Assembly (NCBI GenBank): GCA_038049695.1
Contig: CP142452.1
Location: forward strand, 32,042,501 to 32,106,500
Length of the DNA: 64,000 nucleotides
Reading direction: 5' to 3'
Source: Cinnamomum chago
Lineage: Eukaryota; Streptophyta; Magnoliopsida; Laurales; Lauraceae
Positions 48,731-61,154 of this stretch are shown here, one piece after another. Below the pieces are notes generated by a model. It was not told the DNA's origin, did no database searches, and saw nothing but the letters and a program-made list of their open reading frames with translations. A program made the position numbers and the translations under genes. How positions within the stretch are numbered: position 1 is the stretch's first letter; each line of letters begins with the position of its first letter.

Positions 48731-51700
48731 GGGACTCGTAATCTCGTTCCGTCAGTTCCTGCAAGTCATGAATGACTAGAGGCCCGTCTCGTCAAGTTTC
48801 AGGGGCAACGGAGCCCGTTTGCTCATTTTGGGCATATGGAGGCTTGTTTTCTAGGTTTTCAGTTAACGATCTAACTTAAACCTACGTTTCATATGTACGG
48901 AAAATCCGGGATTCGGAACCTCATTCCGTCAGTTCTTGTAAGTCTTGAATGACTAGGTGTCCGTGCCCGTAAAGTTTCACGGTCAACGGAGCCAGTTAGC
49001 TCATTTTGGGCGCTTGGGGGCTTATTTTCTAGATTTAAGCTAGCGTTCTAACTTAGACCTACGTTTCAATTGTACGGACCATCCGGAATTCAGAATCTCG
49101 ATCCGTCAGTTCCAACAAGTCATTAATGACTACGGACCCGTGCCCGTCAAATTTCACGGGCAACGGACCCCGTTTGCTCATTAAGGGGTCTCGGAGGCTT
49201 GTTTTCTAGATTTAAAGCAAACGTTCTAACTTAAACATACGTTTCAACCGTACGGGCAATCTGGTAATCGAATTCTCGTTCTGTCAGTTCTTACAAGTCG
49301 TAAATGACTAGGAGCCCGTGCCCGTCAAGTCCCCCAGGCAACGGAGCCCGTTTGCTTATTTTGGGCGCCCGGACTTTCGTTTTCTATGTTTTAAGCTAAC
49401 ATTCTAACTTAAACTTACGTTTCGACTGTACGTGCAATCCGGGATTCGGAATCTCGTTCATTCAATTCCTGTAAGTCATGAATGACTAGGGGCCCGTGCC
49501 CGGCACGTTTCTAGGGCAATGAAGCCCGGTTTCTCATTTTGGGCGCTCGGAGGCTCGTTTTCTAGGTTTTAAGCTAACGTTCTAAACAAAACCTAGCTTC
49601 CAACTGTGCGGGCAATTCGGGATTCGGAATCTCGTTCCGTCAGTTCCAGTAAGCCATGAATGACAAGGGTCCTGTGCCCGTTAGGTTTCACGGTCAACAG
49701 ATCCCATTAGGTCATTTTGTGCCCCCGGAGGATCGTTTTCTAGGTTTTAAGCTAACGTTTTAACTTCAACCAACGAGTCAACTGTACGGGCAATCCGGGA
49801 TTCGGAATCTCGTTCCGTCAATTCTTGTAAGTCATGAATGACTAGGGGCCCTTGCCCGGCAAGTTTCTAGGGCAAAGAAGCCCGTTTTCTCATTTTGGGC
49901 GCTCGGAGGCTCGTTTTCTAGGTTTGAAAGCTAATGTTCTTACCTAAACCTACGTTTCAACTATACGGGCAATCCGGGATTTAGAATCTCCTTCTGTCAG
50001 TTCTTACAAGTCCTGAATGAGTATGGGCCCGTGGCCGTCAAGTTTCACGGTCAACGGACCCCGTCTGCTGATTTTGTGCGCCCGCAGGCTCGTTTTCTAT
50101 GTTTTAAGCTAACGTTCTAACTTAAATCTACGTTCTAACTGTACGGGCAAGCCGGGACTCGTAATCTCGTTCCGTCAGTTCCTGCAAGTCATGAATGACT
50201 AGAGGCCCGTCTCGTCAAGTTTCAGGGCAACGGAGCCCGTTTGCTCATTTTGGGCACATGGAGGCTTGTTTTCTAGATTCTAACTGTACGGAAAATCCGG
50301 GATTCGGAACCTTATTCCGTCAGTTTTTGCATGTCATGAATGACTAGGTGTCCGTACCCGTAAAGTTTCACGGGCAACGGAGCCAGTTAGCTCATTTTGG
50401 GCGCTTGTAGGCTTATTTTCTAGGTTTAAGCTAACGTTCTAACTTTTAAACCTACGTTTCAATTGTACGGACCATCCGGAATTTACAATCTCGATCCGTC
50501 ATTTCCTACAAGTCATGAATGACTATGGACCCGTGCCCGTCAAATTTCAGGGGCAGCGGACCCCGTTTGCTCATTAAGGGATCTCGGAAGCTCGTTTTCT
50601 AGATTTAAAGCTTACGTTCTAACTTAAACCTATGTTTCAACCGTACGGGCAATCCGGTAATCGAATTCTCGTTCTGTCAGTTCCTGCAAGTCGTGAATGA
50701 CTAGGAGCCCGTGCCCGTCAAGTCTCCCAAGCAACGGAGCCCGTTTGCTTATTTTGGGCGCCCGGACTTTCGTTTTCTATGTTTTAAGCTAACGTTCTAA
50801 CTTAAACTTACGTTTCGACTGTACGTGCAATCCGGGATTCGAAATCTCGTTCCTTCAATTCCTGTAAGTCATGAATGACTAGGGGCCCGTGCCTGGCAAG
50901 TTTCTAGGGAAATGGAGCCCGTTTTCTCATTTTGGGAGCTCGGAAGCTCGTTTTCTTGGTTTTAAGCTAACGTTCTAACCTAAACATAGCTTCCAGCTGT
51001 GCGGGCAATCCGGGATTCGGAATTACGTTCCGTCAGTTCCTATGAGCCATGAAAGACTATGGTCCCATTCCCGTCAAGTTTCGACGGCAACGGAGCCCGT
51101 TTTCTCATTTTGGGCGCTCGGAGGCTCATTTTCTAGGTTTTAAGATAATGTTCTAACCTAAAACTACGTTTCAACTGTACGGGCAATCCGGGATTTAGAA
51201 TCTCGTTCTGTCAGTTCTTACAAGTCCTGAATGAGTAGGGGCCCGTGGCCGTCAAGTTTCACGGGCAACGGACCCTGTCTGCTGATTTTGTGCGCCCGGA
51301 GGCTCGTTTTCTAGGTTTTAAGCTAACGATATAACTTAAATCTACGTTCTAACTGTACGGCAATCCGGGACTCGTAATCTCGTTCCGTCAGTTCCTGCAA
51401 GTCATGAATGACTAGAGGCCCGTCTCGTCAAGTTTCAGGGGCAACGGAGCCCGTTTGCTCATTTTGGGCATATGGAGGCTTGTTTTCTAGGTTTTCAGTT
51501 AACGATCTAACTTAAACCTACGTTTCATATGTACGGAAAATCCGGGATTCGGAACCTCATTCCGTCAGTTCTTGCAAGTCATGAATGACTAGGTGTCCGT
51601 GCCCGTAAAGTTTCACGGGCAACGACGCCAGTTAGCTCATTTTGGGCGCTTGGGGGCTTATTTTCTAGATTTAAGCTAGCTTTCTAACTTAGACCTACGT

Positions 51701-54700
51701 TTCAACTGTACGGACCATCCGGATTTCAGAATCTCGATCCGTCAATTCCAACAAGTCATGAATGACTACGGACCCGTGCCCGTCAAATTTCACGGGCAAC
51801 GGACCCCGTTTGCTCATTAAGGGGTCTCGGAGGCTCGTTTTCTAGATTTAAAGCAAACGTTCTAACTTAAACCTACGTTTCAACCGTACGGGCAATCTGA
51901 TAATCGAATTCTCGTTCTGTCAGTCTCTACAAGTCGTGAATGACTAGGAGCACGTGCCCGTCAAGTTTCCCATGCAACGGAGCCCGTTTGCTTATTTTGG
52001 GCGCCCGGACTTTCGTTTTCTATGTTTTAAGCTAACATTCTAACTTAAACTTACGTTTCGACTGTACGTGCAATCCGGGATTCGGAATCTCGTTCCGTCA
52101 ATTCCTGTAAGTCATGAATGACTAGGGGCCCGTGCCCGGCACGTTTCTAGGGCAATGAAGCCGGTTTCTCATTTTGGACGCTCGGAGGCTCGTTTTCTAG
52201 GTTTTAAGCTAACGGTCTAAACTAAACCTAGCTTCCAACTGTGCGGGCAATTCGGGATTCGGAATCCCGTTCCGTCAGATCCAGTAAGCAATGAATGACA
52301 AGGGTCCTGTGCCCGTCAGGTTTCACGGTCAACAGATCCCGTTAGGTCATTTTGTGCCCCCGGAGGATCGTTTTCTAGGTTTTAAGCTAACGTTTTAACT
52401 TCAACCAACGAGTCAACTGTACGGGCAATCCGGGATTCGGAATCTCGTTCCGTCAATTCTTGTAAGTCATGAATGACTAGGGGCCCGTGCCCGGCAAGTT
52501 TCTAGGGCAAAGAAGCCCGTTTTCTCATTTTGGGCGCTCGGAGGCTCGTTTTCTAGGTTTTAAAGCTAATGTTCTAACCTAAACCTACGTTTCAACTGTA
52601 CGGGCAATCCGGGATTTAGAATCTCCTTCTGTCAGTTCTTACAAGTCCTGAATGAGTAGGGGCCCGTGGCCGTCAAGTTTCACGGGCAACGGACCCCGTC
52701 TGCGGATTTAGTGCGCCCGCAGGCTCGTTTTCTAGGTTTTAAGCTAACGTTCTAACTTAAATCTACGTTCTAACTGTACGGGCAATCCGGGACTCGTAAT
52801 CTCGTTCCGTCAGTTCCTGCAAGTCATGAATGACTAGAGGCCCGTCTCATCAAGTTTCAGGGGCAACGGAGCCCGTTTGCTCATTTTGGGCACATGGAGG
52901 CTTGTTTTCTAGATTTTAAGTTAACGATTTAACTTAAACCTACGTTTCATATGTACGGAAAATCCGGGATTCGGAACCTTATTCCGTCAGTTTTTGCATG
53001 TCATGAATGACTAGGTGTCCGTGCCCTTAAAATTTCACGGGCAACGGAGCCAGTTAGCTCTTTTTGGGCGCTTGTAGGCTTATTTTCTAGGTTTAAGCTA
53101 ATGTTCTAACTTTTAAACCTACGTTTCAATTGTACGGACCATCCGGAATTTACAATCTCGATCCGTCATTTCCTACAAGTCATGAATGACTACGGACCCG
53201 TGCCCGTCAAATTTCACGGGCAGCGGACCCCGTTTGCTCATTAAGGGATCCCGGAAGCTCGTTTTCTAGATTTAAAGCTTACGTTCTAACTTAAACCTAT
53301 GTTTCAACCGTACGGGCAATCCGGTAATCGAATTCTCGTTCTGTCAGTTCCTGCAAGTCGTGAATCACTAGGAGCCCGTGCCCGTCAAGTCTCCCAAGCA
53401 ACGAAGCCCGTTTGCTTTTTTTGGGCGCCCGGACTTTCGTTTTCTATGTTTTAAGCTAACGTTCTAACTTAAACTTACGTTTCGACTGTACGTGCAATCC
53501 GGGATTCGAAATCTCGTTCCTTCAATTCCTGTAAGTAATGAATGACTAGGGGCCCGTGCCTGGGAAGTTTCTAGGGAAATAGAGCCCGTTTTCTCATTTT
53601 GGGCGCTCGGAGGCTCGTTTTATAGGTTTTAAGCTAACGTTCTAACCTAAACATAGCTTCCACCTGTGCGGGCAATCCGGGATTCGGAATCTCGTTCCGT
53701 CAGTTCCTGTGAGCCATCAAAGACTATAGTCCCATTCCCGTCAAGTTTCGACGGCAACGGAGCCCGTTTTCTCATTTTGGGCGCTCGGAGGCTCATTTTT
53801 TAGGTTTTAAGATAATGTTCTAACCTAAAACTACGTTTCAACTGTACGGGCAATCCGGGATTTAGAATCTCGTTCTGTCAGTTCTTACAAGTCCCGAATG
53901 AGTAGGGGCCCGTGGCCGTCATGTTTCACGGGCAACGGACCCTGTCTGCTGATTTTGTGCGCCCGGAGGCTCGTTTTCTAGGTTTTAAGCTAACGATATA
54001 ACTTAAATCTACGTTCTAACTGTACGGCAATCCGGGACTCGTAATCTCGTTCCGTCAGTTCCTGCAAGTCATGAATGACTAGAGGCCCGTCTCGTCAAGT
54101 TTCAGGGGCAACGGAGCCCGTTTGCTCATTTTGGGCATATGGAGGCTTGTTTTCTAGGTTTTCAGTTAACGATCTAACTTAAACCTACGTTTCATATGTA
54201 CGGAAAATCCGGGATTCGGAACCTCATTCCGTCAGTTCTTGCAAGTCATGAATGACTAGGTGTCCGTGCCCGTAAAGTTTCACGGGCAACGGCGCCAGTT
54301 AGCTCATTTTGGGCGCTTGGGGGCTTATTTTCTAGATTTAAGCTAGCTTTCTAACTTAGACCTACGTTTCAACTGTACGGACCATCCGGATTTCAGAATC
54401 TCGATCCGTCAATTCCAACAAGTCATGAATGACTACGGACCCGTGCCCGTCAAATTTCACGGGCAACGGACCCCGTTTGCTCATTAAGGGGTCTCGGAGG
54501 CTCGTTTTCTAGATTTAAAGCAAACGTTCTAACTTAAACCTACGTTTCAACCGTACGGGCAATCTGATAATCGAATTCTCGTTCTGTCAGTCTCTACAAG
54601 TCGTGAATGACTAGGAGCACGTGCCCGTCAAGTTTCCCATGCAACGGAGCCCGTTTGCTTATTTTGGGCGCCCGGACTTTCGTTTTCTATGTTTTAAGCT

Positions 54701-56701
54701 AACATTCTAACTTAAACTTACGTTTCGACTGTACGTGCAATCCGGGATTCGGAATCTCGTTCCGTCAATTCCTGTAAGTCATGAATGACTAGGGGCCCGT
54801 GCCCGGCACGTTTCTAGGGCAATGAAGCCCGGTTTCTCATTTTGGACGCTCGGAGGCTCGTTTTCTAGGTTTTAAGCTAACGGTCTAAACTAAACCTAGC
54901 TTCCAACTGTGCGGGCAATTCGGGATTCGGAATCCCGTTCCGTCAGATCCAGTAAGCAATGAATGACAAGGGTCCTGTGCCCGTCAGGTTTCACGGTCAA
55001 CAGATCCCGTTAGATCATTTTGTGCCCCCGGAGGATCGTTTTCTAGGTTTTAAGCTAACGTTTTAACTTCAACCAACGAGTCAACTGTACGGGCAATCCG
55101 GGATTCGGAATCTCGTTCCGTCAATTCTTGTAAGTCATGAATGACTAGGGGCCCGTGCCCGGCAAGTTTCTAGGGCAAAGAAGCCCGTTTTCTCATTTTG
55201 GGCGCTCGGAGGCTCGTTTTCTAGGTTTTAAAGCTAATGTTCTAACCTAAACCTACGTTTCAACTGTACGGGCAATCCGGGATTTAGAATCTCCCTCTGT
55301 CAGTTCTTACAAGTCCTGAATGAGTAGGGGCCCGTGGCCGTCAAGTTTCACGGGCAACGGACCCCGTCTGCTGATTTAGTGCGCCCGCAGGCTCGTTTTC
55401 TAGGTTTTAAGCTAACGTTCTAACTTAAATCTACGTTCTAACTGTACGGGCAATCCGGGACTCGTAATCTCGTTCCGTCAGTTCCTGCAAGTCATGAATG
55501 ACTAGAGGCCCGTCTCATCAAGTTTCAGGGGCAACGGAGCCCGTTTGCTCATTTTGGGCACATGGAGGCTTGTTTTCTAGATTTTAAGTTAACGATTTAA
55601 CTTAAACCTACGTTTCATATGTACGGAAAATCCGGGATTCGGAACCTTATTCCGTCAGTTTTTGCATGTCATGAATGACTAGGTGTCCGTGCCCTTAAAA
55701 TTTCACGGGCAACGGAGCCAGTTAGCTCTTTTTGGGCGCTTGTAGGCTTATTTTCTAGGTTTAAGCTAATGTTCTAACTTTTAAACCTACGTTTCAATTG
55801 TACGGACCATCCGGAATTTACAATCTCGATCCGTCATTTCCTACAAGTCATGAATGACTACGGACCCGTGCCCGTCAAATTTCACGGGCAGCGGACCCCG
55901 TTTGCTCATTAAGGGATCCCGGAAGCTCGTTTTCTAGATTTAAAGCTTACGTTCTAACTTAAACCTATGTTTCAACCGTACGGGCAATCCGGTAATCGAA
56001 TTCTCGTTCTGTCAGTTCCTGCAAGTCGTGAATCACTAGGAGCCCGTGCCCGTCAAGTCTCCCAAGCAACGAAGCCCGTTTGCTTTTTTTGGGCGCCCGG
56101 ACTTTCGTTTTCTATGTTTTAAGCTAACGTTCTAACTTAAACTTACGTTTCGACTGTACGTGCAATCCGGGATTCGAAATCTCGTTCCTTCAATTCCTGT
56201 AAGTAATGAATGACTAGGAGCCTGTGCCTGGGAAGTTTCTAGGGAAATAGAGCCCGTTTTCTCATTTTGGGCGCTCGGAGGCTCGTTTTCTAGGTTTTAA
56301 GCTAACGTTCTAACCTAAACATAGCTTCCACCTGTGCGGGCAATCCGGGATTCGGAATCTCGTTCCGTCAGTTCCTGTGAGCCATCAAAGACTATAGTCC
56401 CATTCCCGTCAAGTTTCGACGGCAACGGAGCCCGTTTTCTCATTTTGGGCGCTCGGAGGCTCATTTTCTAGGTTTTAAGATAATGTTCTAACCTAAAACT
56501 ACGTTTCAACTGTACGGGCAATCCGGGATTTAGAATCTCGTTCTGTCAGTTCTCACAAGTCCCGAATGAGTAGGGGCCCGTGGCCGTCAAGTTTCACGGG
56601 CAACGGACCCTGTCTGCTGATTTTGTGCGCCCGGAGGCTCGTTTTCTAGGTTTTAAGCTAACGATATAACTTAAATCTACGTTCTAACTGTACGGCAATC
56701 C
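48731..56701. repeat. 15-mer higher-order repeat of ~2.67 kb (8-mer + 7-mer), three copies
   Basis: The GGGACTCG family marker falls at 48731, 50154, 51367, 52789, 54034, 55457 and 56702, alternating about 1423 and 1245 bp (first short step 1213). Pairs sum to 2636, 2667 and 2668. The 7-mer lacks one monomer because two families are fused (GCCATGAAAGACTATGGTCC joined to TCAAGTTTCGACGGCAACGG). Copies 51.4–54.0 and 54.0–56.7 kb are nearly identical. Confidence 0.9.
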
Positions 56702-59700
56702 GGGACTCGTAATCTCGTTCCGTCAGTTCCTGCAAGTAATGAATGACTAGAGGCCCGTCTCGTCAAGTTTTAGGGGCAACGGAGCCCGTTTTCTCATTTT
56801 GGGCATATGGAGGCTTGTTTTCTAGGTTTTCAGTTAACGATCTAACTTAAACCTACGTTTCATATGTACGGAAAATCCGGGATTCGGAACCTCATTCCGT
56901 TAGTTCTTGCAAGTCATGAATGACTAGGTGTCCGTGCCCGTAAAGTTTCACGGGCAACGGAGCCAGTTAGCTCATTTTGGGCGCTTGGGGGCTTATTTTC
57001 TAGATTTAAGCTAGCTTTCTAACTTAGACCTACGTTTCAACTGTACGGACCATCCGGATTTCAGAATCTCGATCCGTCACTTCCAACAATTCATGAATGA
57101 CTACGGACCCGTGCCCGTCAAATTTCACGGGCAACGGACCCCGTTTGCTCATTAAGGGGTCTCGGAGGCTCGTTTTCTAGATTTAAAGCAAACGTTCTAA
57201 CTTAAACCTACGTTTCAACCGTACGGGCAATCTGATAATCGAATTCTCGTTCTGTGAGTTCCTACAAGTCGTGAATGACTAGGAGCCCGTGCCCGTCAAG
57301 TTTCCCATGCAACGGAGCCCGTTTGCTTATTTTGGGCGCCCGGACTTTCGTTTTCTATGTTTTAAGCTAACATTCTAACTTAAACTTACGTTTCGACTGT
57401 ACGTGTAATCCGGGATTCGGAATCTCGTTCCGTCAATTCCTGTAAGTCATGAATGACTATGGGCCCGTGCCCGGCACGTTTCTAGGGCAATGAAGCCCGG
57501 TTTCTCATTTTGGGCGCTCGGAGGCTCGTTTTCTAGGTTTTAAGCTAACGTTCTAAACTAAACCTAGCTTTCAACCAACGAGTCAACTGTACGGGCAATC
57601 CGGGATTCGGAATCTCGTTCCGTCAATTCTTGTAAGTCATGAATGACTAGGGGCCCGTGCCCGGCAAAGAATCCCGTTTTCTCATTTTGGGCGCTCGGAG
57701 GCTCGTTTTCTAGGTTTTAAAGCTAATGTTCTTACCTAAACCTGCGTTTCAACTGTACGGGCAATCCGGGATTTAGAATCTCCTTCTGTCTGTTCTTACT
57801 AGTCCTGAATGCGTAGGGGCCCGTGGCCGTCAAGTTTCACGGACAACGGACCCCGTCTGCTGATTTTGTGCGCCCGGAGGCTCGTTTTCTAGGTTTTAAG
57901 CTAACGTTCTAACTTAAATCTACGTTCTAACTGTACGGCAATCCGGGACTCGTAATCTCGTTCCGTCAGTTCCTACAAGTCATGAATGACTAGAGGCCCG
58001 TTTCGTCAAGTTTCAGGGGCAACGGAGCCCGTTTGCTCATTTTGGGCACATGGAGGCTTGTTTTCTAGGTTTTAAGTTAACGATCTAACTTAAACCTACG
58101 TTTCATATGTGCGGAAAATCCGGGATTCGGAACCTCATTCCGTCAGTTTTTACATGTCATGAATGACTAACTGGCAACGGAGCCAGTTAGCTCATTTTGG
58201 GCGCTTGTAGGCTTATTTTCTAGGTTTAAGCTAACGTTCTAACTTTTAAACCTACGTTTCAATCGTACGGACCATCCGGAATTTACAATCTCGATCCGTC
58301 ATTTCTTACAAGTCATGAATGACTACGGACCCGTGCCCGTCAAATTTCACGGGCAGCAGACCCCGTTTGCTCATTAAGGGGCCCCGGAAGCTCGTTTTTT
58401 AGATTTAAAGCTTACGTTCTAACTTAAACCTATGTTTCAACCGTACGGACAATCCGGTAATAGAATTCTCGTTCTGTCAGTTCCTGCAAGTCGTGAATGA
58501 CTAGGAGCCCGTGCCCGTCAAGTCTCCCAAGAAACGGAGCCCGTTTGCTTATTTTGGGCGCCCGGACTTTCGTTTTCTATGTTTTAAGCTAACGATTTAA
58601 CTTAAACTTACGTTTCGACTGTACGTGCAATCCGGGATTCGAAATCTCGTTTCTTCAATTCCTGTAACTCATGAATGACTAGGGGCCCGTGCCTGGCAAG
58701 TTTCTAGGGAAATGGAGCCCGCTTTCTCATTTTGGGCGCTCGGAGGCTCGTTTTTTAGGTTTTAAGCTAACGTTCTAACCTAAACATAGCTTCCAGCTGT
58801 GCGGGAAATCCGGGATTCGGAATTTCGTTCCGTCAGTTCCTGTGAGCCATGAAAGACTATGGTCCCATTCCCGTCAAGTTTCGAGGGCAACGGAGCCCGT
58901 TTTCTCATTTTTGGCGCTCGGAGGCTCATTTTTTAGGTTTTAAGATAATGTTCTAACCTAAAACTACGTTTCAACTGTACGGGCAATCCGGGATTTAGAA
59001 TCTCGTTCTGTCAGTTCTTACAAGTCCTGAATGAGTAGGGGCCCGTGGCCGTCAAGTTTCACGGGCAACGGACCCTGTCTGCTGATTTTGTGCGCCCGGA
59101 GGCTCGTTTTCTAGGTTTTAAGCTAACGTTCTAACTTAAATCTACGTTCTAAATGTACGGCAATCCGGGACTCGTAATCTCGTTCCGTCTGTTCCTACAA
59201 GTCATGAATGACTAGAGGCCCGTTTCGTCAAGTTTCAGGGGCAACGGAGCCCGTTTGCTCATTTTGGGCACATGGAGGCTTGTTTTCTAGGTTTTGAGTT
59301 ACCGATCTAACTTAAACCTACGTTTCATATGTACGGAAAATCCTGGATTCGGAACCTCGTTCCGTCAGTTCTTGCAAGTCATGAATGACTAGGTGTCCGT
59401 GCCCGTAAAGTTTCACGGGCAACGGAGCCAGTTAGCTCATTTTGGGCGCTTGGAGGCTTACTTTCTAGATTTAAGCTAACGTTCTAACTTAGACCTACGT
59501 TTCAACTGTACGGACCATCCGGAATTCAGAATCTCGATCCGTAAGTTCCAGCAAGTAATGAATGACTACGGACCCGTGCCCATCAAATTTCACGGGCAAC
59601 GGACCCCGTTTGCTCATTAAGGGGCCCCGGAGGCTCGTTTTCTAGATTTAAAGCAAACGTTCTAACTTAAACCTACGTTTCAACCGTACGGGCAATCCGG

Positions 59701-61154
59701 CAATCGAATTCTCGTTCTGTCAGTTCCTACAACTCGTGAAAGACTAGGAGCCCGTGCCCGTCAAGTCTCCCCGGCAACGGAGCCCGTTTGCTTATTTTGG
59801 GCGCCCGGACTTTCGTTTTCTATGTTTTAAGCTAACATTCTAACTTAAACTTACGTTTCGACTGTACGTGCAATCCGGGATTCGGAATCTCGTTCCGTCA
59901 ATTCTTGTAAGTCATGAATGACTAGGGGCCCGTGCCCGGCAAGTTTCTAGGGCAAAGAAGCCCGTTTTCTCATTTTGGGCGCTCGGAGGCTCGTTTTCTA
60001 GGTTTTAAAGCTAATGTTCTTACCTAAACCTACGTTTCAACTGTACGGGCAATCCGGGATTTAGAATCTCCTTCTCTCAGTTCTTACTAGTCCTGAATGA
60101 GTAGGGGCCCGTGGCCGTCAAGTTTCACGGGCAACGGACCCCGTCTGCCGATTTTGTGCGCCCGCAGGCCCGTTTTCTAGGTTTTAAGCTAACGTTCTAA
60201 CTTAAATCTACGTTCTAACTGTACGGGCAATCCGGGACTCGTAATCTCGTTCCGTCAGTTCCTGCAAGTCATGAATGACTAGAGGCCCGTCTCGTCAAGT
60301 TTCAGGGGCAACGGAGCCCGTTTGCTCATTTTGGGCACATGGAGGCTTGTTTTCTAGGTTTTAAGTTAACGATCTAACTTAAACCTACGTTTCATATGTA
60401 CGGAAAATCCGGGATTCGGAACCTCATTCCGTCAGTTTTTACATGTCATGAATGACTAACTAGCAACGGAGCCAGTTAGCTCATTTTGGGCGCTTGTAGG
60501 CTTATTTTCTAGGTTTAAGCTAACGTTCTAACTTTTAAACCTACGTTTCAATTGTATGGACCATCCGGAATTTACAATCTCGATCCGTCATTTCCTACAA
60601 GTCATGAATGACTACGGACCCGTGCCCGTCAAATTTCACAGGCAGCGGACCCCGTTTGCTCATTAAGGGGCCCCGGAAGCTCGTTTTCTAGATTTAAAGC
60701 TTACGTTCTAACTTAAACCTATGTTTCAACCGTACGGGCAATCCGGTAATAGAATTCTCGTTCTTTCAGTTCCTGCAAGTCGTGAATGACTAGGAGCCCG
60801 TGCCCGTCAAGTCTCCCAAGAAACGGAGCCCGTTTGCTTATTTTGGGCGCCCGGACTTTCGTTTTCTATGTTTTAAGCTAACGTTCTAACTTAAACTTAC
60901 GTTTCGACTGTACGTGCAATCCGGGATTCGAAATCTCGTTCCTTCAATTCCTGTAAGTCATGAATGACTAGGGGCCCGTGCCTGGCAAGTTTCTAGGGAA
61001 ATGGAGCCCGTTTTCTAATTTTGGGCGCTCGGAGGCTCGTTTTCTAGGTTTTAAGCTAACGTTCTAACCTAAACATAGCTTCCAGCTGTGCGGGCAATCC
61101 GGGATTCGGAATCTCGTTCCGTCAATTCTTGTAAGCCACGAAAGACTATGGTCC

